Shown here piece by piece: positions 1-6,403 of a stretch of DNA of 6,846 nucleotides. Positions within the stretch are counted from its first letter, which is position 1; the number at the start of each line of letters is the position of its first letter. The notes beneath the pieces were generated by a model that searched no databases, was not told the DNA's origin, and saw nothing but the letters and a program-made list of their open reading frames with translations. This stretch comes from an uncultured Rhodopirellula sp. (GTDB lineage Bacteria > Planctomycetota > Planctomycetia > Pirellulales > Pirellulaceae), in assembly GCA_913061385.1 (NCBI GenBank), contig CAJXTM010000197.1, forward strand, positions 1 to 6,846, read 5' to 3'. A program made the position numbers and the translations under genes.

Positions 1-48
1 TCTACACGTAAGGAGTCGTCGGCAGCGTCAGATGTGTATAAGAGACAG
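1..48. other. Illumina Nextera i5 adapter (non-biological)
   Basis: This is library adapter, not genome. It reads as the tail of the P5 primer (TCTACAC, 1-7), an 8-base i5 index GTAAGGAG (8-15, the Nextera index known as S505/N505), the Read 1 bridge TCGTCGGCAGCGTC (16-29) and the 19-bp Tn5 mosaic end AGATGTGTATAAGAGACAG (30-48). The order and lengths match the Nextera design exactly. Genomic sequence starts at about 49. The same block occurs inverted at the other end. Confidence 0.99.
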
Positions 49-413
49 CCAACACCCCGCGTGATGCCATCGCCAGACTAGAGACCTTGGTGATGATGTC
101 TGGATTTGAATTACCAGTCAAAGCCATTCGCCAACAGGTTTCAGGGGCCGTCGACATTCTGATTCAGGCAAATCGTTTGCAGGGTGGCCCGCGCCGCATC
201 ACCGCGATCACAGAGATCGTTGGAATGGAACAGGACACCATCGTGATGCAGGATATTTACAAGTACACACAAAAGGGCATCGACGAAGAAGGGAAAGCGT
301 TCGGCCATTTTGAATGCACCGGAGTCCGCCCAAGTTTCATGAATCGGCTGGAAGCTGCAGGGGTACGCCTGCCTGCCAGTGCATTCCGAGAGCGAGTCAT
401 GATGCAAGCCTAA
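49..413 (+). CDS. cpaF: TadA/CpaF-type secretion ATPase, C-terminal fragment (5' end missing)
   Basis: C-terminal end of the type II/IV secretion-superfamily ATPase that powers Tad/Flp pilus assembly at the cytoplasmic face of the inner membrane. Full-frame codons begin at 51 and give about 120 residues ending at TAA (411-413). The first residues, NTPRDAIARLETLVMMSGFELP, match the conserved stretch after the Walker B and His-box region of CpaF proteins (typically ANTPRDAL-RLETMV-MAG-DLP). They are followed by AIRQQVSGAVDILIQANRL, RRITAITEIVGME and a GVRPSF tail, all typical of the family. CpaF proteins are usually 400-480 residues, so roughly three quarters, including Walker A, lies outside the window. 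The frame is open into the adapter, so the TTG at 87 is an internal codon and not a start. Genes for the platform proteins TadB and TadC follow on the same strand, as expected for a tad locus. Family assignment is secure; which Tad system it serves is not visible. Confidence 0.93.
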
Positions 414-489
414 ACAGGGCAGCTATTGAGAGGCAAGCCAACGCAGCTCGTTCACCACATTCAAACCTCATTTGATCTACAGGCAAGCC
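404..489 (+). repeat. Three spaced copies of GCAAGCC around the cpaF-tadB junction
   Basis: GCAAGCC occurs at 404-410 (last codons of cpaF), 433-439 and 483-489 (directly before the tadB ATG). The last two copies extend to a shared 10-mer AGGCAAGCCA, spaced 50 bp apart. The 76-bp gap between the genes shows no strong hairpin or promoter to my eye. No function is known to me, and it may be chance. Confidence 0.4.
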
Positions 490-1449
490 ATGAGCGGATA
501 CATTATCGTAGTTCTGGTCGGTGCTGTCGTTACTTGCCTCGTCGCCTTTGCCATCAATGTGATGGTCCCGGGGAGTGACTCAACGTCTACTGAGGATCGG
601 CTGTCTGCGATGGCCAGTCATCGCAGCTTAAGCGATGAGAAAGAAAACTCTTCTTTACTGACGGGGGTAGATGAGCCTTCTTCCCCCATCAATCGTCTGC
701 TGGAAAAAATCCCCGCGTTTACCGACTACCTTGACCAAGCTGATATTCCGATCCAGCCTGCAAAATTCGCAGTGCTCTGCCTTGCGGCTTTCGTCGGTGG
801 TGCCATGAGTTGCATACTGACGCCCCTGCCGATCTTGCTGGCATCCTTTGCCGGTGCATTGTGTGCAGCATTACCACTCAGTTGGCTGGTCATGAAGCGA
901 AAAAAACGGCTTGCCAAATTTGGCCGACAGATGCCAGAAGCCCTCGATCTACTGAGCCGTTCTCTCCGTGCGGGTCATTCGCTGAATGCAGGATTCGGAC
1001 TCGTCGCATCAGAACTCGAAGCGCCTCTAGCCACGGAGTTCTCGCGGGCATTCGAGGAACAGAATTTCGGCATTCCCCTCGATGAAGCAATTGAAGACAT
1101 GTCAGACCGCATCCCCAACATGGACCTGCGTTTCTTTGCCACCGCAATCGTTCTGCAGCGTCAAACAGGTGGTGACCTTGCGGAGATTTTGGACAAAATC
1201 AGCCACTTGATTCGTGAGCGACTAATGATTCTTGGACAAGTTCAAGCATTGACAGGCGAGGGACGAATGAGCGGAGCCGTGCTGTTAGCACTACCACCAG
1301 TCCTGTTCATCGTGATGCTGAAGCTCAACTATGACTATGTGCTCATGCTATTCACGGATCAGATTGGAAGATACATGCTCATGGCCGCCCTAGTGACTCA
1401 GGTCATTGGAGCTCTGGTTATTAAGAAGATCATCACAATCAAAGTTTAA
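490..1449 (+). CDS. tadB: TadB, Tad/Flp pilus inner-membrane platform protein
   Basis: One of the two GspF-like (T2SSF domain) inner-membrane proteins forming the platform for the TadA/CpaF motor in Tad pilus biogenesis. I take ATG at 490 as the start (319 residues), because it leads straight into a hydrophobic segment at about residues 5-25. An in-frame TTG at 472 would add six residues and is less likely. Next come a charged linker, a hydrophobic pair at about 93-135, a basic cytoplasmic stretch (MKRKKRLAKF), and a T2SSF domain at about 145-265 starting with GRQMPEALDLLSRSLRAGHS and containing QRQTGGDLAEILDKIS. Two C-terminal membrane segments (about 262-282 and 295-316) finish it. Length and layout are normal for TadB. 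The 76-bp gap after cpaF and 78-bp gap before tadC are wide for a tad operon, but order and strand support co-transcription. TadB rather than TadC is inferred from gene order and from the LQRQTGGDLAEIL motif. Confidence 0.93.
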   Translation: MSGYIIVVLVGAVVTCLVAFAINVMVPGSDSTSTEDRLSAMASHRSLSDEKENSSLLTGVDEPSSPINRLLEKIPAFTDYLDQADIPIQPAKFAVLCLAAFVGGAMSCILTPLPILLASFAGALCAALPLSWLVMKRKKRLAKFGRQMPEALDLLSRSLRAGHSLNAGFGLVASELEAPLATEFSRAFEEQNFGIPLDEAIEDMSDRIPNMDLRFFATAIVLQRQTGGDLAEILDKISHLIRERLMILGQVQALTGEGRMSGAVLLALPPVLFIVMLKLNYDYVLMLFTDQIGRYMLMAALVTQVIGALVIKKIITIKV

Positions 1450-1514
1450 AGCCGCAGCACCCTCACCAACACATTCAATTAACGAGTCACCGTTGCCACG
1501 ACGCAAGGTGCATC

Positions 1515-1519
1515 AGGAA
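1515..1519 (+). promoter_or_regulatory. Shine-Dalgarno-like AGGAA before tadC
   Basis: AGGAA lies 8 nt upstream of ATG 1528, which supports that start over the in-frame ATG at 1537. It is a clear ribosome-binding candidate; tadB has only a weak AGG in the equivalent place. Confidence 0.55.
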
Positions 1520-1527
1520 TTTCTGAT

Positions 1528-2505
1528 ATGTCTACCATGATCTTTGCCATGCTTGACCCCGTGACCATTACTGCAATTGCAATTTTCATTTCCGTCACTG
1601 CAGTCGCATGGGTGGTGATCGGCCGCATCAGTGGCAACGACAAACCACGCGCAGAAGCAAGGCTGGACATGATGCGGAACCAACGCAACGGTCCGCAACT
1701 TGACGAAAAAACCGAAGACAAGACTCACCGCAAGAATGAAGCCTTGGCTGCCGTCCTGGAAAGAGCAACGCAACCGTTGGCAGAGACAGTCAGCGGCAAC
1801 GAAAAAGAGATGAGCCAACTGCGAGAAAAATTGGTTAACGCGGGTTTCCGCAGAGAATCAGCTCCAGTCGTCTTCAAAGGTATCCAACTGATCCTCACCG
1901 GTGTCGGACTGTTCATCGGTGGAGTTTTCGGCATGCTCGCTGACGGACTCAGTCAGGGCCTGCTGCTGAAAGCCGCCGCTGGTATTGTGATCGGATTCAT
2001 TATTCCAAAACTGATCTTGGATCAACTCGTCAAAAAACGCAAAGAAAAGATATTCCTCGGGATGCCCGACGCACTCGACCTCATGGTTGTGTGTGTGGAA
2101 GCCGGACTCGGCATGGATCAAGCACTTCGAAAAGTTGCCGACGAAATGCTTAAAAGCCACGTGGAAGTCGGGGAAGAATTCAGTATTGCAAACCAACAAC
2201 TGCAGTTCGGAAAACAACGTAGCGATGTACTGCACGCATTGGGATTCCGAAGCGGAGTGGACGACCTCAAACAACTGACTGCGATTCTGATTCAAGCTGA
2301 CAGGTTCGGATCCAGCATCGCTGCAGCTCTACGGGTTCAAAGTGATTCGATGAGAGTCAAACGACGGCAAATCGCGGAAGAAAAAGCAGCCAAGACTGCG
2401 GTCAAAATGATTTTTCCATTGGTTCTTTTTATCTTCCCAGGAATTTTCGTGGTGCTTGTCGGACCTGCCGGCATCAGTATGTATCGCAACTTGCTAACCA
2501 AATAG
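1528..2505 (+). CDS. tadC: TadC, Tad/Flp pilus inner-membrane platform protein
   Basis: Second GspF-like platform protein of the Tad pilus machine, partner of TadB and the CpaF motor; 325 residues, normal for the family. An N-terminal membrane segment (about residues 11-32) is followed by a charged, probably cytoplasmic stretch (about 35-110). A hydrophobic pair lies at about 119-136 and 145-165. The T2SSF domain runs from about 175, with GMPDALDLMVVCVEAGLGMDQAL, parallel to the MPEALDLL motif in TadB. LIQADRFGSSIAAALRVQSDSMRVKRRQIAEEKAAK at about 254-289 is a TadC hallmark, and a final hydrophobic segment lies at about 293-313. The start at 1528 is backed by AGGAA 8 nt upstream. The next gene on this strand begins 225 bp later and encodes an unrelated exported hydrolase, so no tadD-type TPR gene follows directly. 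Confidence 0.94.
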   Translation: MSTMIFAMLDPVTITAIAIFISVTAVAWVVIGRISGNDKPRAEARLDMMRNQRNGPQLDEKTEDKTHRKNEALAAVLERATQPLAETVSGNEKEMSQLREKLVNAGFRRESAPVVFKGIQLILTGVGLFIGGVFGMLADGLSQGLLLKAAAGIVIGFIIPKLILDQLVKKRKEKIFLGMPDALDLMVVCVEAGLGMDQALRKVADEMLKSHVEVGEEFSIANQQLQFGKQRSDVLHALGFRSGVDDLKQLTAILIQADRFGSSIAAALRVQSDSMRVKRRQIAEEKAAKTAVKMIFPLVLFIFPGIFVVLVGPAGISMYRNLLTK

Positions 2506-2513
2506 TGTTGATC

Positions 2514-2555
2514 ACAGACGCGCTGGAAACAGACGCGTTGGAAACAGACGCTGAC
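2514..2555. repeat. 15-bp tandem repeat, about 2.7 copies, after tadC
   Basis: Unit ACAGACGCG(C/T)TGGAA at 2514-2528 and 2529-2543, followed by a decayed partial copy (ACAGACG-CTG) at 2544-2555. It begins 8 nt after the tadC stop codon. The 225-bp gap 2506-2730 around it holds no convincing gene. Confidence 0.85.
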
Positions 2556-2730
2556 AAAACTCATCTCGATGATCCACTGCCTGCCTCGTAACCGGCAATT
2601 GGGTGCCTGCGGGCAATCAGCCAACAAGCAATTGTGGCGGCCGAAAGCCAGCACTCCAATGCCATCGCGACAATCCTTTACAATGAGCCGATGGTAAAGA
2701 TTGGTTCAACCCTCTGTGGCGAATATCGCG

Positions 2731-3687
2731 ATGTCCTTACGTCTTTTTATCGGCATTTTCTCTGCATCTTGCATGGTGATGTTTTCCAACAACACTCACA
2801 AACAGCAACTGCATGCCGAAAACACTACCGCCCCGATGCTGAAAGTCATTCTGCAACACCAAGTGCCTACTGACCGTGCTGCGAAAGATGACTCCAAACG
2901 CGGCTACCAAATCAAAACCACTACACAGTCGTGGAATCCATCTCAAACAGCAGTCATCATCTGCGACATGTGGGACGCTCACCATTGCTACCGTGCGGTA
3001 CAACGCGAGGCACAGATGGTTCCCCGCATGGAGAACATGCTGAATCATCTGCGTTCGAAAGGAGTCACCATGATCCATGCGCCCAGTAGTTGTGTGTCGG
3101 CCTACGCTAACAACCCCGCTCGTATACGGGTCGCGTCCATCCCAAAATCGGTTGCCCCGGCAGGTATCAATGAGTGGTGCCGGTCAATCCCCAGCGAGGA
3201 ACAAATCACCTATCCACTAGATCAGTCGGACGGCGGTGAAGACGACACCCCCGAAGAACATGCAGTTTGGGCCGAGGCTCTGAAAGCAAAAGGTTTGAAT
3301 CCTCGATCACCTTGGAAGAAACAACATCAGGGACTGACGATCGACCCAACCAAAGATTTCATCAGTGATCGCGGCGAAGAGATCTGGAACATTCTGGAAC
3401 ACAAAGATCTCAAAAATGTCATTCTCGTTGGCGTTCACACGAACATGTGCGTTCTTGGCAGACCATTTGGGCTGCGACAACTGTCCAAAAATGGTGTGAA
3501 TGTGGTGCTTATGAGAGACCTTACTGATTCCATGTACAATCCAAAATCATGGCCCCATGTGAGCCATCTTGAAGGCAATGCACTGATCATTTCGCACATC
3601 GAACGTCATGTTTGCCCGACATTGACTAGCGATCAATTCCTAGGCGGAAAACCTTTCCGCTTTACACCCATCACGGCGGTACCTTAG
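2731..3687 (+). CDS. Exported isochorismatase-fold cysteine hydrolase
   Basis: Member of the isochorismatase/nicotinamidase-like cysteine hydrolase superfamily, substrate unknown. I prefer ATG 2731 (318 residues) over an in-frame TTG at 2701, because it yields a short basic N-terminus (MSLR) and a hydrophobic core ([15 protein letters not shown]), an export signal. The fold starts with [13 protein letters not shown] at about residues 74-86, whose first Asp (about 79) fits the catalytic Asp and whose Asp/His residues could bind metal. WKKQ at about 195-198 holds the likely catalytic Lys. [17 protein letters not shown] (about 234-250) contains the probable nucleophile Cys240. [10 protein letters not shown] and HIERHVCPT follow, motifs I associate with a planctomycete/verrucomicrobial subfamily. 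It is longer than classic 180-220-residue members because of a region with [12 protein letters not shown] between the Asp and Lys motifs. It converges on the DUF1501 gene with overlapping stops. Catalysis is plausible; calling it isochorismatase or nicotinamidase is not supported. Confidence 0.88.
   Translation: MSLRLFIGIFSASCMVMFSNNTHKQQLHAENTTAPMLKVILQHQVPTDRAAKDDSKRGYQIKTTTQSWNPSQTAVIICDMWDAHHCYRAVQREAQMVPRMENMLNHLRSKGVTMIHAPSSCVSAYANNPARIRVASIPKSVAPAGINEWCRSIPSEEQITYPLDQSDGGEDDTPEEHAVWAEALKAKGLNPRSPWKKQHQGLTIDPTKDFISDRGEEIWNILEHKDLKNVILVGVHTNMCVLGRPFGLRQLSKNGVNVVLMRDLTDSMYNPKSWPHVSHLEGNALIISHIERHVCPTLTSDQFLGGKPFRFTPITAVP
3644..3660 (+). other. Perfect 7-bp hairpin inside the hydrolase 3' end
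   Basis: GCGGAAA-ACC-TTTCCGC forms a 7-bp stem with a 3-nt loop, followed on the + strand by TTTAC. It resembles an intrinsic terminator but lies upstream of the stop codon (3685-3687), so termination here would leave an mRNA without a stop. It also encodes GGKPFRF, which I recall as a common C-terminal motif in this subfamily, so the symmetry may come from codon choice. Confidence 0.4.
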
Positions 3688-5198
3688 GCCAGCAGATCGT
3701 GCATGACGTGACCATGCACATCAGTCAAACGAAAATCACGCCCCTGATAACGGTACGTCAGCCTTCGGTGATCGATTCCCAACAAGTGCAAAATGGTCGC
3801 ATTGAGATCATGAATGTGCATGGTACCCGGTGTCCAAGTTTCCTTACTTGGCGTTAACGGATCGCCATCCGCATTCGCAATATTGTAGCCGTAGTCATCA
3901 CTTTGACCGTAGCTGATCCCAGGTTTGATGCCGCCACCAGCCATCCACGTTGAAAAGCATCGGGGATGATGGTCACGCCCATAGTTTTCTCGCGTCAACT
4001 GTCCCTGGCCATAAGCCGTTCGACCGAACTCACCTCCCCAGACAACCAACGTGTCCTCGAGCATACCGCGTTGCTTAAGATCCTTGATCAAAGCAGCACA
4101 CCCTTGATCAACATCGCGGCACTGAGATTCATGCTCTGCCGGTAAGCGACCATGTGCATCCCATCCGCGGTGAAAGATCTGGATATTGCGGACTCCTCGT
4201 TCTGCTAAACGCCGAGCGTTAAGACAACACGCCGCGAACGTGCCCGGTGTGCGTGCAGCTTCACCATACAAATCAAAGACACGCTTATCCTCACTCGATA
4301 AATCCATGAGTTCCGGAACCGAGGACTGCATTCGATAAGCCATCTCGTGCTGTTTGATACGCGTCAGGATTTCTGGGTTCCCCAGTTCCTGATGCAAACC
4401 GGTATTGAGCGCTTCCAGAGCATCCAATTGCTGACGCCGATCAGCACGACTCACCCCGTCAGGATTGCTGAGATACAGAACCGGATCACCTTGACTGCGC
4501 ATCAGGATTCCCTGGTGATCGGAAGGCATGAATCCGGTCCCCCAAAGTCGATTGAATAGACTTTGCTCAGGAAAACTGGTCTTGGCATGCATCACGACGT
4601 AATGGGGCAAATCCTGATTCATACTGCCCAAACCATAACTCAACCAAGCACCCAAACTGGGGCGTCCCGGGATCTGACTTCCCGTCTGAATGTAAGTGAT
4701 AGCCGGGTCATGATTGATTGCTTCAGTGAACGTACTGCGAACAACACAGAGTTCACCCACAACGCCTGCCGTGTGCGGCAGCAATTCACTGACCCAGATT
4801 CCACCCTCATTATTGTCATGCTGTGTGAATTTGTACTTACTGGGACAAAGTGGCAATCCAGCTTTCTGGTTCGCTGTCATCCCAGTAATACGCTGATCGT
4901 TGCGAACATGAGCTGGCAGTTGCTGATTGAACATTTCAGTCAACTTTGGTTTGTAATCCCACAAGTCCAGTTGGCTTGGCCCCCCACTCATGAACAGATA
5001 AATCACACGTTTTGCAGTTGCCCGATGGTGCAAACCACCATTGAGATCCTGATCAGCAGGAACATCGTCAGCCAAGGCAAAGGGTGAATCAGCCGTCAGC
5101 AAACCAGCCAATGCTGCCGTACCAAGCCCCAACACAGAACGCCCCATCAATTGGCGACGATTTTGCATTTGCGATAACTCAAACGATGAATTGTCCAT
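3684..5198 (-). CDS. DUF1501 protein, Tat-exported, alkaline phosphatase/sulfatase-like fold
   Basis: DUF1501 family, abundant in planctomycetes and related to the alkaline phosphatase/sulfatase superfamily; biochemical role unknown. 504 residues, a usual full length. The N-terminus has a twin-arginine signal: RR at 14-15 (NRRQLMG) followed by a hydrophobic run (about 19-35) and a likely cleavage near ALA-DD (41-45), which predicts export by Tat. Hallmarks in order: [19 protein letters not shown] (66-84), [15 protein letters not shown] (159-173), [14 protein letters not shown] (178-191), GWDAHG (345-350), [10 protein letters not shown] (385-394), GRDHHP (407-412) and [15 protein letters not shown] (463-477). 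The Asp/His-rich motifs are probable metal ligands. ATG 5198 is preceded by AGGAAG at good spacing. In planctomycetes such genes are often paired with a DUF1549/DUF1553 cytochrome-like gene just upstream; here the upstream gene is ftsQ, 235 bp away, so this copy appears unpaired. Confidence 0.94.
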   Translation of the reverse strand: MDNSSFELSQMQNRRQLMGRSVLGLGTAALAGLLTADSPFALADDVPADQDLNGGLHHRATAKRVIYLFMSGGPSQLDLWDYKPKLTEMFNQQLPAHVRNDQRITGMTANQKAGLPLCPSKYKFTQHDNNEGGIWVSELLPHTAGVVGELCVVRSTFTEAINHDPAITYIQTGSQIPGRPSLGAWLSYGLGSMNQDLPHYVVMHAKTSFPEQSLFNRLWGTGFMPSDHQGILMRSQGDPVLYLSNPDGVSRADRRQQLDALEALNTGLHQELGNPEILTRIKQHEMAYRMQSSVPELMDLSSEDKRVFDLYGEAARTPGTFAACCLNARRLAERGVRNIQIFHRGWDAHGRLPAEHESQCRDVDQGCAALIKDLKQRGMLEDTLVVWGGEFGRTAYGQGQLTRENYGRDHHPRCFSTWMAGGGIKPGISYGQSDDYGYNIANADGDPLTPSKETWTPGTMHIHDLNATILHLLGIDHRRLTYRYQGRDFRLTDVHGHVMHDLLA

Positions 5199-5203
5199 CC
5201 AGA

Positions 5204-5209
5204 CTTCCT
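5204..5209 (-). promoter_or_regulatory. Shine-Dalgarno AGGAAG for the DUF1501 gene
   Basis: On the minus strand AGGAAG ends 5 nt before ATG 5198. This supports that ATG over the internal Met at residue 11, and keeps the whole twin-arginine signal peptide in the protein. Confidence 0.6.
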
Positions 5210-5361
5210 GAGGCTTGATTGCCAGTGCAATGATTGACCGAGCGTCCCGAGCAGAACTTGCTTCAGATTACCATGAATGCCAGGTAACATCGAATTGAAA
5301 CCACAGACAATATTCCCAGAGCCATCGCAGCGGTAATGGAAAAGGAGTGACTGGATGCCCC

Positions 5362-5398
5362 GCGTTTGAATACCGGCGTTTGAATACCGGCGTTTGAG
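5362..5398. repeat. 14-bp tandem repeat, about 2.6 copies, after ftsQ
   Basis: Unit GCGTTTGAATACCG at 5362-5375 and 5376-5389, with a partial copy GCGTTTGAG at 5390-5398. The partial copy forms part of a small hairpin, GTTTGA-GTGA-TCAAAC (5392-5407), with no T-run, so it is not a convincing terminator. It lies 35 nt beyond the ftsQ stop, in the 235-bp gap before the DUF1501 gene. I see no other clear element in that gap. Confidence 0.85.
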
Positions 5399-5433
5399 TG
5401 ATCAAACCGATAAAGCACGAGGGTGCTCGTTGA

Positions 5434-6303
5434 TTAACGCTGAACTGCCTGCGCAGGACTGGCGACCCGCAAATCTGCATCCTCACGACGATCCGCTGCG
5501 AGCAGTGACTTAATTTTCATTTGCACGGTCGGCTCGCCCGGAACCTCATTACCAGGAGGACTGCCCCAAGTCATTCGAGCTCCTGACTGCATGGTCAATT
5601 CCATTTGCACGACTTCGGTCTGTCGCGGATCGCCATGAATCCCAATGCTGCGAACCTGTGTCTGCTCGCGATAGGGCACAAGAACAGAAGCAAGAGCAGA
5701 CGCGGCTTCCACCGAAGCATCTCCAAAAGGTGTTCCTACAGCATTGCTGGTGTAGACATCAGGCACCTCAATGTAGATGTAGTTTCTGGTTTCAGCTTCT
5801 GCAAACTCATTGCCGGGCAACAGCACACCCTCGCCATCGACAGGAAAGAAATAACTTCGATTCTCTGGATCGCTGGGCTTATAAACATGCACCATGGCAA
5901 CGGGCGTCCGGTATTCAAGCCGGACATCAATCTGGCCACCGGGTAGCTTACGAACGCCGACCACTTTGCGGACCCACGGATGCATGGAAAAAGCGGAAGC
6001 TATTTTTGCTGTGGCTTGCCGATCCAAAATCGAAAGCCCTTCCATCGCCGTATCACGATAGACCGTTTTGACAATATTTGTTCTTACGTGTGCTGGTGGT
6101 TCGGTGACCTGAATCAGGGTCGGATCAATGCCACTGTACTGACCCGCAACATGCACGGCTCCCCATCGGTGCCATGCTGCATACCCACCGACAATTAACA
6201 ACACTGGCCACAACACTGCAAATGCGGCCGGCGCTTTGATCAAGCGCCCGAGCAATCGCCTAACAGGTTGATGCTTTTCGGAATTGGCCGATCGCCTTGC
6301 CAC
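5434..6303 (-). CDS. ftsQ: FtsQ/DivIB-like division protein
   Basis: Predicted bitopic inner-membrane protein of the septal peptidoglycan machinery; in model bacteria FtsQ bridges early and late division proteins with FtsB/FtsL. 289 residues. A basic cytoplasmic tail (1-26, many Arg/Lys) precedes one membrane segment at about 27-44 (PAAFAVLWPVLLIVGGYAAW). A POTRA-like region at about 60-140 contains SAFSMHPWVRKVVGVRKLPGGQIDVRLEYRTPVAMV, the typical FtsQ strand-helix pattern. The beta domain follows with FFPVDGEGVLLP (152-163), equivalent to the VD-EG-v-P motif of FtsQ, and MTWGSPPGNE...MKIKSLLA near the end. The start is GTG (6303): no earlier start codon exists in frame before the stop at 6360-6358, and GGGGA lies 8 nt upstream. 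The gene follows a murB-like gene on the same strand, the usual dcw neighbourhood. Identification rests on architecture and context, since FtsQ sequences diverge widely. Confidence 0.85.
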   Translation of the reverse strand: MARRSANSEKHQPVRRLLGRLIKAPAAFAVLWPVLLIVGGYAAWHRWGAVHVAGQYSGIDPTLIQVTEPPAHVRTNIVKTVYRDTAMEGLSILDRQATAKIASAFSMHPWVRKVVGVRKLPGGQIDVRLEYRTPVAMVHVYKPSDPENRSYFFPVDGEGVLLPGNEFAEAETRNYIYIEVPDVYTSNAVGTPFGDASVEAASALASVLVPYREQTQVRSIGIHGDPRQTEVVQMELTMQSGARMTWGSPPGNEVPGEPTVQMKIKSLLAADRREDADLRVASPAQAVQR

Positions 6304-6327
6304 TGACGTGTTCCCCGACTTCCATGT

Positions 6328-6363
6328 GGATGAAACAACTGACCAAAAAGAGAGGCTTCATCC
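6328..6363 (-). other. Inverted repeat in the ftsQ leader
   Basis: GGATGAA (6328-6334) and TTCATCC (6357-6363) are perfect 7-bp inverted arms around a 22-nt interior that is T-rich on the minus strand. In the ftsQ mRNA the structure would end 24 nt before the GTG start. The long loop makes it weak as RNA structure; an operator is an alternative. Function unknown. Confidence 0.35.
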
Positions 6364-6370
6364 CTCCCAG

Positions 6371-6396
6371 AAAAGGCAGTCTGCAATTCTGCAGAC
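6371..6396 (-). terminator. Putative intrinsic terminator after murB
   Basis: On the minus strand, 7 nt after the murB stop codon, GTCTGCA-GAAT-TGCAGAC forms a perfect 7-bp stem with a 4-nt loop (6396-6379). TGCCTTTTC follows, with the four Ts at 6374-6371. The T-run is short and starts 4 nt beyond the stem, so termination may be partial. If active, it would reduce read-through from murB into ftsQ. Confidence 0.45.
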
Positions 6397-6403
6397 CCTA
6401 GAC

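Noticed and set aside
87..89. TTG as a start codon for the first gene
   Set aside because: The CpaF-like reading frame and family motif continue upstream of it to the adapter junction, so it is an internal Leu codon.
1858..2295. 145-residue minus-strand frame inside tadC
   Set aside because: It is antisense to a strongly supported tadC, and its composition reflects the complement of tadC codons.
2679..2684. TACAAT, a possible -10 element upstream of the hydrolase
   Set aside because: No acceptable -35 hexamer lies 16-18 bp upstream, and a 5-of-6 match alone is expected by chance in a 225-bp gap.
2758..2769. Lipobox-like SASC in the hydrolase signal segment
   Set aside because: The residue at -3 is Ser rather than Leu or similar, and the Cys sits in the middle of the hydrophobic core, so a lipoprotein signal is not supported.
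4563..5087. 174-residue plus-strand open frame antisense to the DUF1501 gene
   Set aside because: It lies wholly within a well-supported gene on the other strand and its translation shows no recognisable domain; it is a shadow frame.
5268..5486. 72-residue minus-strand frame spanning the 14-bp repeat and the ftsQ end
   Set aside because: It overlaps the ftsQ 3' end out of frame, runs through the tandem repeat and has no family resemblance.
6260..6361. Small 33-codon minus-strand frame overlapping the ftsQ start, preceded by GGGAGGG
   Set aside because: The purine run sits only about 1 nt from the ATG, too close for a normal ribosome-binding site, and the peptide has no recognisable features.
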